This document shows positions 5,357-10,910 of a stretch of 10,910 bases of DNA, piece after piece (position 1 is the first letter of the stretch; every line of letters begins with the position of its first letter). A program made the position numbers and the translations under genes. The DNA comes from Streptosporangiaceae bacterium. Its GTDB lineage: Bacteria > Actinomycetota > Actinomycetes > Streptosporangiales > Streptosporangiaceae. The stretch covers positions 1 through 10,910 of the forward strand of contig JASHOI010000377.1 of assembly GCA_030041195.1 (NCBI GenBank). Reading direction: 5' to 3'. The notes under the pieces were generated by a model. It was given only the letters and a program-made list of their open reading frames with translations, did no database searches and had not been told where the DNA came from.

Positions 5357-6369
5357 CAGAGGAACCTCGCACCGAAGAGCAGATGCGCGCTTCGGCCGAA
5401 CTGGTGGTGGACACGTGCTTCGAGGTGAAGGAGGGCGACGTCGTCACGATCATCACCGACAACCGGCGCAAGCCGGAGGCGGAGATCGTGGCGACCGTGG
5501 TCTCCGAGCGCGGCGGCCTGCCCATCGTGGCCAACAACGAGACTCAGATCCGCCGGGCCCTGGCCGACACGCACTTCCCGATGGTGCCGCCGCGCAACCT
5601 GCACCAGGCCATGGTGACCTCGGATCAGATCATCATCATGACCAACCTAGAGTGGGCGAATCGCTTCGCGCACGTGCCCGCTGTCAAGGAGTCGGTGGCG
5701 AACATGGCCCGCATCGGATCCATCGAGGAAGGCTTCGGCCGCTGGCCGATCTCGGTGGCCGACATCGAGGCGACCATCGGCAACGCCAAGAAGGCCATAT
5801 CCCGGCTCGAGGGCAAGAAGCGCGTCCGGGTCACTTCCCCGGCCGGCACCGATGTGGTGGTCAGCATCGAACGGCGGCCCGCGCTCGAGGTGGTCCCGGT
5901 CAAGCAGCCGGGGGCGATGATGGGACCCGCCCCGCTGTGGGGCGAGGTGGCCTACGCGGCGGTGGAGGACCAGACCAACGGCACGATCGTCATCGACGGC
6001 AACATGCTCGGCATCGGCGTGCCCCGGCACGTGGAGCATCCGATCACCTGGCATGTAGCGGACGGCAAGTACCAGGCCATCGAGGGCGGCGCGGAAGCGC
6101 GCCGGCTGATCGACGTGATCACCGGCGTGCCCGGCACCGAGACCGTGGCCGAGTTCGCGTTCGGCACCAGTGACTTCGCGCCGGTGGGCGACCCGTCGGA
6201 GAAGGGCCGCAAGGGCACCGTGCACTTCGCGCTCGGCGACAACCAGAACTGCTATCCGGGCGGCCAGAACCGCAGCGTCCTTCACCTGGACGGCGTCTGC
6301 CACAACGTGTCGCTGCAGATCCTTGATACCGGCGAATACATCGTCAAGGACGGGGTCTGGCAGCTTTGA
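5353..6369 (+). CDS. M29 aminopeptidase-like / 2,5-dihydroxypyridine dioxygenase (NicX)-like metalloprotein
   Basis: This 338-residue protein is of the thermophilic-aminopeptidase (M29) superfamily, which also contains NicX, the Fe-dependent 2,5-dihydroxypyridine 5,6-dioxygenase. An N-terminal Rossmann-like part (about 15-150) precedes the metal domain. Metal-site landmarks in order are WGEVAYAAVED (E198), GTIVIDG (210-216), VAEFAFGTSDF (E267), VHFALGDN (H291), Y301 and LHLDGV (H311/D313). These match the E, E, H, Y, H-x-D set of M29 peptidases. NicX shares the H-x-D pair but has His where E267 stands. The ATG overlaps the monooxygenase stop (ATGA). Cytosolic, no signal peptide. In this operon a role on a ring-opened or ring-cleaving N-heterocycle step is more likely than general peptide trimming. 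Whether it is a dioxygenase or an amide hydrolase is open; the ligand set leans toward hydrolase. Confidence 0.82.
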   Translation: MTEEPRTEEQMRASAELVVDTCFEVKEGDVVTIITDNRRKPEAEIVATVVSERGGLPIVANNETQIRRALADTHFPMVPPRNLHQAMVTSDQIIIMTNLEWANRFAHVPAVKESVANMARIGSIEEGFGRWPISVADIEATIGNAKKAISRLEGKKRVRVTSPAGTDVVVSIERRPALEVVPVKQPGAMMGPAPLWGEVAYAAVEDQTNGTIVIDGNMLGIGVPRHVEHPITWHVADGKYQAIEGGAEARRLIDVITGVPGTETVAEFAFGTSDFAPVGDPSEKGRKGTVHFALGDNQNCYPGGQNRSVLHLDGVCHNVSLQILDTGEYIVKDGVWQL

Positions 6370-6728
6370 ACGGCATCACGGTAGTGACGCTGGCCGACGT
6401 GCCGCCGGTCGAGCTGGCCGGCGGCAGCTGGTCCCGGGTGCTGGTGGCGGAGCAAACGGTCGGCGGGAACGCCTCGGCCCTCGGCTACTCGGTGTTCAAG
6501 CCGGGCACCTCGACCGCCGACCTGTCGCACTCGGTCGAGGAACTGGCCTACATCGTCAGCGGCAGCGGCGTGATCCGGCTGGAGGCCGGGGACGTCCCGG
6601 TGAGCGCCGGGCAGGCGCTCTACGTCCCGGCCCGGCTCTGGCACACGGTGATGAACCCGGGCGAGGAGGACCTGGTCATGGTCTTCTCCTTCCCCGCACC
6701 GGATTACCCGCCCACGGAGCGCCGGTGA
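6366..6728 (+). CDS. Small single-domain cupin
   Basis: This is a 120-residue beta-barrel cupin. Motif 1 (47-66) runs from G47 to G66 with H55 and E59 in the HxxxE positions, but the first His of the usual HxH is Leu53. Motif 2 (82-97) reads GQALYVPARLWHTVMN and gives H93. Three metal ligands (H55, E59, H93) therefore remain. The start is TTG at 6366, overlapping the previous stop as TTGA; the conserved-looking VVTLADVPPVEL follows at once, and no ATG or GTG gives a better fit. The next gene overlaps by GTGA. Single-domain cupins act as dioxygenases, isomerases, lyases or sugar/acid binders, so no reaction can be assigned. A role on a small acid or enol intermediate of the same pathway is inferred. 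Confidence 0.82.
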   Translation: MNGITVVTLADVPPVELAGGSWSRVLVAEQTVGGNASALGYSVFKPGTSTADLSHSVEELAYIVSGSGVIRLEAGDVPVSAGQALYVPARLWHTVMNPGEEDLVMVFSFPAPDYPPTERR

Positions 6729-7444
6729 GTTACCCAGCGGCACGGCCGCCGGCCACGGCGGGGGAGGCGGTCCGGCAGGTCGTGCTGGCCTGCCAGATCA
6801 TCGCCCGGTTCGGTCAGGAGGACCTGACCCTGGGCCACGCCAGCGTCCGCGGGCCGGACGGGCGCACCGTGTACATCAAGCGCAAGGGCAGGGCGCTGCG
6901 CGACGTGCGGGCCGAGGACGTCATCGCCGTCGCGCTCGACGACCCGGCCGGGTACCTGACCCCCGGTGCGCACCTCGAGACCGTGATGCACCTGGAGACG
7001 TACCTGGCCCGGCCGGACGTCGGCGCGGTCATCCACACCCACCCGATGTACTCGATCGCGCTCGGCGCGACGACCGGCGGCCTCGAGCTGCTCTCCCACG
7101 ATGGCCTGCTGTTCCCGGACGGAGTACCGGTCTTCGACGGCACGGCCGGCCTGGTGACCACGCCGCGGGACGGCCAGGCGGTGGCCCGGGCGCTGGGCGG
7201 CGGCCGAGCGGTGCTGCTGCGCAACCACGGCATCCTGACGGCCGGGGAGGACATCAGCTGGGCGGTGCTGACCGCGCTGACCCTCGAGCGGGCGGCACGG
7301 ATCCAGTTCATCGCCCACACCCTCGGCGACACGGTGCCGATCGGGCGTGACGTGGCCCGCGAGCTGTCGGCCAGCAAGTACCAGGAGGAGTTCGCCGAAG
7401 AATACTGGCAGGACTGGTGCCGCATGCTAGACACCCCGACGTGA
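6725..7444 (+). CDS. Class II aldolase/adducin family protein, possible aromatic decarboxylase
   Basis: This 239-residue protein has the class II aldolase/adducin fold (PF00596). Seen in order: LGHASVR (36-42), the acid/metal region HLETVMH with E85 and H89 matching E-x3-H of fuculose aldolase, VIHTHPMY (H104, H106) and LLRNHGILTAGED (H168), the third zinc ligand. In sugar-phosphate aldolases the first motif is usually GNxSxR; GHxSxR is common in subgroups that include decarboxylases. 3-hydroxy-2-methylpyridine-4,5-dicarboxylate decarboxylase of B6 degradation and 3,4-dihydroxyphthalate decarboxylase belong to this family. The start is GTG at 6725, inside the GTGA overlap with the cupin stop. 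The frame stays open upstream, but that part is antigenic to no family and runs across the cupin and M29-like genes. It overlaps the iron-sulfur subunit gene by GTGA. Retro-aldol cleavage of a late intermediate is the main alternative. Confidence 0.87.
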   Translation: MSYPAARPPATAGEAVRQVVLACQIIARFGQEDLTLGHASVRGPDGRTVYIKRKGRALRDVRAEDVIAVALDDPAGYLTPGAHLETVMHLETYLARPDVGAVIHTHPMYSIALGATTGGLELLSHDGLLFPDGVPVFDGTAGLVTTPRDGQAVARALGGGRAVLLRNHGILTAGEDISWAVLTALTLERAARIQFIAHTLGDTVPIGRDVARELSASKYQEEFAEEYWQDWCRMLDTPT

Positions 7445-7908
7445 CCGAACGGGTTAACGCAACGATCAACGGAGCGCACTTCGACGGCGAGGTCGCCCCG
7501 CAGGAACTGCTGCTCGACTTCGTGCGCGACCGGCTCGGCCTGACCGGCACCAAGCAGTCCTGCGAGGTCCAGGTGTGCGGGGCGTGCACGGTGCTGGTGG
7601 ACGGGAACCCGGTCAGCTCATGCTGCTTCCTGGCGGCCGACATCGACGGGCATGAGGTGGAGACGATCGAGGGCCTGGCGGGCTCGGACTTCCACCGCCG
7701 CGCGGTCGAAGCGTTCATGCGGCACGCCGCCGTCCAGTGCGGCTTCTGCACCCCGGGAATGCTGCTGACGGCCAAGGCGCTGGCCCGCCGTGGCCGCCGC
7801 GGCGACCGCGACGAGATCGCCGCGGCGATGAACGGCAACCTGTGCCGCTGCACCGGCTATCACTCGATCCTCGACTCGCTCACCGAACTGCTCGGCGGCC
7901 CGGCATGA
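7441..7908 (+). CDS. Molybdenum hydroxylase (xanthine dehydrogenase/CO dehydrogenase family), 2Fe-2S small subunit
   Basis: This 155-residue subunit carries both [2Fe-2S] clusters and passes electrons from the molybdenum centre to FAD. The plant-ferredoxin-type cluster uses C41, C46, C49 and C61 (C-x4-C-x2-C-x11-C, in SCEVQVCGACTVLVDG). The second, four-helix-bundle cluster uses C100 and C103 (QCGFCTPGML) and C135 and C137 (NLCRCTGY). All eight cysteines are present, and the length is normal for CoxS/NdhS-type subunits. The start is the GTG at 7441 that overlaps the aldolase stop as GTGA; an upstream in-frame ATG at 7417 would add eight unlikely residues inside the aldolase gene. The gene overlaps the large-subunit gene by ATGA. 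The subunit is typical of hydroxylases of N-heterocycles and aldehydes. Confidence 0.96.
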   Translation: MTERVNATINGAHFDGEVAPQELLLDFVRDRLGLTGTKQSCEVQVCGACTVLVDGNPVSSCCFLAADIDGHEVETIEGLAGSDFHRRAVEAFMRHAAVQCGFCTPGMLLTAKALARRGRRGDRDEIAAAMNGNLCRCTGYHSILDSLTELLGGPA

Positions 7909-10214
7909 ACGCCGTCGGGCAGAGCGTCGAGCGCAAAGACGGCCGGCTGAAGCTGGCCGGGCAGGCCGAGTTCACCGGGGACATCCGGGTGCCCGGCATG
8001 CTCTACGGCGCGATTCTGCACAGCCAGGTGGGGCACGCGCGGATCACGTCCATCTCCACCGCGGCCGCCGAAAAGGCTGACGGCGTTGTCGCCGTCCTCA
8101 CCGCCGAGGACCTGTCCGACCTGGACCCCTACTACGGCCACGCGCTCCGGGACCGGCCGATCGTGGCCCTCGGCAAGGTCCGGTTCGCCGGCGAGCCGGT
8201 CGCGGTGGTGGCCGCGGAGTCCCAGGCCGCCGCCGACGCGGCGGTCGCGCACATCGACGTCGAGTACGAGGAGCTTCCGGTCGCGGCGACGCTCGAACGG
8301 GCCCTGGCCCAGGATGCCCCCCTGGTGCACGAGCAGGTGGCCAGGGCCGGCGCCTCCCACGGCCTCGGTGATCTGCCCGACGCCGTTGGCAACGTGTGCT
8401 ACAGCTACTCGTTCCACCGCGGCGACGTCGACGGTGCCTTCGCGGACGCCGCGGTAGTGGTCGAGGGGGAGTACACCTTCCCCGCCGTCTACCAGTACTC
8501 GATGGAGACCCACACCACGATCGCGCGCTGGCACGGCGGCGAGCTGACCCTCTGGTCCTCCTGCCAGCACCCGTTCCTGGTCCGCCAGGAGATCGCGGCG
8601 CTGTTCGGGCTGCCGCTCGACCAGGTCCAGGTGATCGTCCCGTTCCTCGGCGGCGGCTTCGGCAGCAAGTCCTACACCAAGATGGAACCGCTGACCGCGG
8701 CCATCGCGCGCAAGGCCGGGCGGCCGGTCCGGATCCTCAACAGCGTCAACGAGTCCATGATCACCACGCGCCGCCACAACATGACCTGCCGCATGCGCAC
8801 CGCCGCCGCCGCGGACGGCACGCTCCTCGGCCGCAGCGCGGAGGCCTGGCTGGACACCGGCGCGTACGCGGACAACGGCCCCCGGGTCACCGCCACGGCC
8901 GGCGACGCTGCCCCGGGTCCGTACCGCTGGCGGGCGGTGCAGGTGGCCGCGCACTGCGTCTACACCAACACCAGCCCGGCCGGCTCCTATCGCGCGTTCG
9001 GCGCCACCCACCTGCAGTGGATCGGGGAGTCGCAGCTCGACGAGGTGGCCCGCCGGCTGTCAATGGACCGCCTGGAGATCCGGCGCAGGAACCTGCTGCG
9101 CCCGGGGGAGGAGGTCCGCCCCGGCGGCAAGCCGCTCGACGCGGACCTGATCGGCGACGTGGAGAAGGCGGCGGCCGGCGTGGGCTGGTCGGCGGACTCC
9201 GGGGACACCGCAGGATCGGGGGGATCCCCGGGGGTCCAGCGGGGCCGGTACCGGCGCGGCCGCGGCGTCTCGGTTGGCCTGCTCGCGGCCGGCGCTCAGC
9301 CCGTTTCCATGGCCACCGTTCGGATGGGCCCGGACGGCTCGGTCACCGTCCTGGTCGGCACCACCGAACTCGGCCAGGGCGCTCGCACCGTGATGGCGCA
9401 GATCGCGGCGGGCGTGCTGAAGAGCCCGGTCAGCAAGGTCGTGGTGCGCGGCACCGACACCCGGTACACGCCCTACGACCGGTCGACCGGCGCGAGCAGG
9501 TCCACCACGGTCGCGGGCCTGGCCGTCCAGCGGGCCGCGCAGAGCGTGCTGGACTCGCTGCTGGAGACCGCCGCGGCCAAGCTGGAGGCCCCGCCTCCGT
9601 TGCTGCGGACCGCCGAGGGCCGGATCGAAGACGAAGCCGGCCGGTCGATGACCCACGCCGAACTCGTCCGGGCCCGGTTCGGCTTCGACGGCGGCGAGCT
9701 CATCGGCCATGGCCGCGTCCAGCCCGAGGGCGGCAGCGGCTCCTACGCCGAGGGGCCGGTGTTCTGGGAGGTATGCGTCGCCGCGGTCGAAGCGGAGGTC
9801 GACCTCGAGACCGGCGTGATCACCGTGCTGCGCACGTCCACCGTCGCCGACGTGGGCAAGGCCATCAACCCGCAACTGGTCGCCCGCCAGGATGAAGGCG
9901 CCCTTCTGCAGGGCCTGGGCAACGCCCTGTTCGAGGAGATGCATTTCGCGCCGGACGGGATGGTGCTGAACGACACGCTGCTCGGCTACCGAATTCCTGC
10001 TTTCAAAGACATGCCGGCGAGCATGACGTGCACGATCGTCGAGAACGGTGACGGCCCGGGCCCGTTCGGCGCCAAAGGCTGCGGTGAGGGCGCGCTGGCC
10101 GCCGTCCCGGCCGCGGTCGTCAACGCGCTGGCCGACGCGGGCGTGCCGATGAACGCGCTGCCGCTCACCCCCGAGCGGGTGTGGCGCCGCATCCAAGAGC
10201 TGAAGATCAGCTGA
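7905..10214 (+). CDS. Molybdenum hydroxylase, molybdopterin-binding large subunit
   Basis: This is the 769-residue catalytic subunit of an xanthine dehydrogenase/CO dehydrogenase-family enzyme. It has an N-terminal a/b hammerhead domain (about 12-125, with GKVRFAGEPVAVVAAES at 90-106). The molybdopterin domains follow: FLGGGFGSK (247-255), SYRAFGATHLQ (361-371), GTTELGQGA (485-493) and the C-terminal GPFGAKGCGEGAL (719-731). The last contains E728, the base that activates the Mo-bound water in this family. The CO-dehydrogenase active-site loop AYRCSFR is absent, so it is a hydroxylase of N-heterocycles or aldehydes, not a CO dehydrogenase. A Gly/Ser-rich linker (about 432-444) separates the two Mo domains. 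ATG overlaps the small-subunit stop. Substrate cannot be read from sequence. Context suggests a pyridine-type ring or a pyridoxal-like aldehyde; xanthine-type purines are less likely given the neighbours. Confidence 0.95.
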   Translation: MNAVGQSVERKDGRLKLAGQAEFTGDIRVPGMLYGAILHSQVGHARITSISTAAAEKADGVVAVLTAEDLSDLDPYYGHALRDRPIVALGKVRFAGEPVAVVAAESQAAADAAVAHIDVEYEELPVAATLERALAQDAPLVHEQVARAGASHGLGDLPDAVGNVCYSYSFHRGDVDGAFADAAVVVEGEYTFPAVYQYSMETHTTIARWHGGELTLWSSCQHPFLVRQEIAALFGLPLDQVQVIVPFLGGGFGSKSYTKMEPLTAAIARKAGRPVRILNSVNESMITTRRHNMTCRMRTAAAADGTLLGRSAEAWLDTGAYADNGPRVTATAGDAAPGPYRWRAVQVAAHCVYTNTSPAGSYRAFGATHLQWIGESQLDEVARRLSMDRLEIRRRNLLRPGEEVRPGGKPLDADLIGDVEKAAAGVGWSADSGDTAGSGGSPGVQRGRYRRGRGVSVGLLAAGAQPVSMATVRMGPDGSVTVLVGTTELGQGARTVMAQIAAGVLKSPVSKVVVRGTDTRYTPYDRSTGASRSTTVAGLAVQRAAQSVLDSLLETAAAKLEAPPPLLRTAEGRIEDEAGRSMTHAELVRARFGFDGGELIGHGRVQPEGGSGSYAEGPVFWEVCVAAVEAEVDLETGVITVLRTSTVADVGKAINPQLVARQDEGALLQGLGNALFEEMHFAPDGMVLNDTLLGYRIPAFKDMPASMTCTIVENGDGPGPFGAKGCGEGALAAVPAAVVNALADAGVPMNALPLTPERVWRRIQELKIS

Positions 10215-10226
10215 GGCCGGAGCGAG

Positions 10227-10910
10227 ATGAAGCTGCCCTCCTTCCGGCTGTACCGGCCACACACCGTCGAGGAGGCTTCGCGCCTGCTCACCGAGCTGGG
10301 TGACGACGCGGCCGCCTACTGCGGCGGCACCGAACTGCTGCTCGCGATGAAGCTCGGCCTGACCACCTACGAGCACCTGGTCGACCTGAAGCGGGTGGAT
10401 GGCCTGCGCGGCGTCACGGCCGGCTCCGGCGGCGCGCTGCGCATCGGCGCGGCCACCACGCATCACGAGGTCGAGACGTCCGCCGCTGTCCGCGCCAGCT
10501 ATCCGGAGATGGCCATGATGATCTCCCGGGTTGCGAACGTGCGCGTCCGGGCGGTCGGCACCATCGGGGGGAACCTGTGCTTCGCCGACCCGCACTCCGA
10601 CCCGGCCTCCTTCCTGATGGCGGTGGGCGCCACGCTGGAGGCCCAGCTCGACGGCCAGGTCCGGAAGATCCCCGCGGCAGGCTTTCTGGCCGGCCTGTAT
10701 GAGACCGTCCTGGCGCCCGGCGAGCTGCTGACAGCGGTCGAGCTGCCGGCCCGCCCGGACCGCACGGGACTGTCCCACCGGCGCATGAAGGTGACCGAGC
10801 GGCCGGCGGTCACCGTGACCGCGCAGCTCACGCTGCGCGGGAACGCCGTCGCCGAGGCCCGGCTGATCGTCGGTGCGGTCGGCATCAAGCCCCTCGCGGC
10901 CGACGCGTCC
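10227..10910 (+). CDS. Molybdenum hydroxylase, FAD-binding medium subunit, 3'-truncated by window edge
   Basis: The first 228 residues of the FAD subunit (CoxM/NdhF type) are present, and the frame is open to the end of the window. The FAD-binding signatures YCGGTELLLAMK (31-42) and TIGGNLCFADPHSDP (112-126) are intact. The CO-dehydrogenase flavoprotein C-terminal domain begins near residue 180 (KVTERPAVTVTAQL, GAVGIKPLAAD). Usual length is about 270-290, so roughly 50 residues are missing. ATG at 10227 has GGAG (10219-10222) 4 nt upstream and lies 12 nt after the large-subunit stop, the only junction in this operon without an overlap. It passes electrons from the iron-sulfur subunit to the final acceptor. 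Subunit gene order is small-large-medium. Confidence 0.95.
   Translation, partial: MKLPSFRLYRPHTVEEASRLLTELGDDAAAYCGGTELLLAMKLGLTTYEHLVDLKRVDGLRGVTAGSGGALRIGAATTHHEVETSAAVRASYPEMAMMISRVANVRVRAVGTIGGNLCFADPHSDPASFLMAVGATLEAQLDGQVRKIPAAGFLAGLYETVLAPGELLTAVELPARPDRTGLSHRRMKVTERPAVTVTAQLTLRGNAVAEARLIVGAVGIKPLAADAS

Noticed and set aside
6170..6724. Upstream extension of the class II aldolase frame.
   Set aside because: It crosses the M29-like and cupin genes and translates to Arg/Ala/Gly-rich sequence; the GTG at 6725 in the GTGA overlap gives the family's normal length.
9220..9229. GGGGATCCCC palindrome in a G/C-run stretch of the Mo large-subunit gene.
   Set aside because: It encodes part of a Gly/Ser linker between domains, where composition is free; no reason to see a regulatory site.
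7905..10214. CO dehydrogenase (CoxL) as the identity of the Mo large subunit.
   Set aside because: The CoxL active-site loop AYRCSFR is absent; the corresponding loop reads SYRAFGATH, as in N-heterocycle or aldehyde hydroxylases.
9060..10778. A 572-codon open frame on the minus strand across the Mo large and FAD subunit genes.
   Set aside because: It is antisense to two genes with clear family motifs. Its translation is Arg/Gly/Ala/His-rich with no domain; long antisense frames are common in GC-rich DNA.

Overview
The window looks like part of a high-GC actinobacterial chromosome. GC at third codon positions is high, GTG and TTG starts are frequent, and reading frames are packed with 4-nt stop/start overlaps. 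No transposase, integrase, rRNA, tRNA or CRISPR array was seen. The content is a catabolic accessory locus in three transcription units.

Layout. (1) Positions 1-720 (+) hold the C-terminal two-thirds of an iron-dependent alcohol dehydrogenase, cut by the left edge. (2) After a 262-nt gap with a candidate promoter, a short operon (983-2911, +) encodes a small amidohydrolase-2 family TIM-barrel protein and a class V aminotransferase very like pyridoxamine-pyruvate transaminase (PPAT). (3) A GntR/FCD regulator (2925-3617, -) converges on that operon. (4) About 710 nt of mostly regulatory DNA (3618-4330) separates the regulator from the divergent main operon. It holds two possible small ORFs, a 12-bp perfect hairpin and copies of the 8-mer GTTGACAG. 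(5) The main operon (4331 to the right edge, +) encodes in order: an LLM-class flavin monooxygenase, an M29/NicX-like metalloprotein, a small cupin, a class II aldolase/adducin-family protein, and the small, large and FAD subunits of a molybdenum hydroxylase. The last is cut by the right edge. Five consecutive junctions are 4-nt ATGA/GTGA/TTGA overlaps, so these genes are very probably made together.

How they may work together (inference). The set suggests breakdown of an N-heterocycle, possibly a vitamin-B6-like pyridine. The PPAT-like enzyme would turn an aminomethyl-pyridine into an aldehyde. The molybdenum hydroxylase could oxidise an aldehyde or hydroxylate the ring. The class II aldolase-family protein or the amidohydrolase could decarboxylate a pyridine carboxylate. 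The LLM monooxygenase and M29-like protein could open and hydrolyse the ring. The cupin, second hydrolase and Fe-dehydrogenase would finish the fragments. Each family has a precedent in B6, picolinate, nicotinate, pyridine or pyrimidine catabolism, but I know of no described pathway with this combination. The GntR/FCD protein is the likely ligand-responsive regulator. No transporter is visible in the window.
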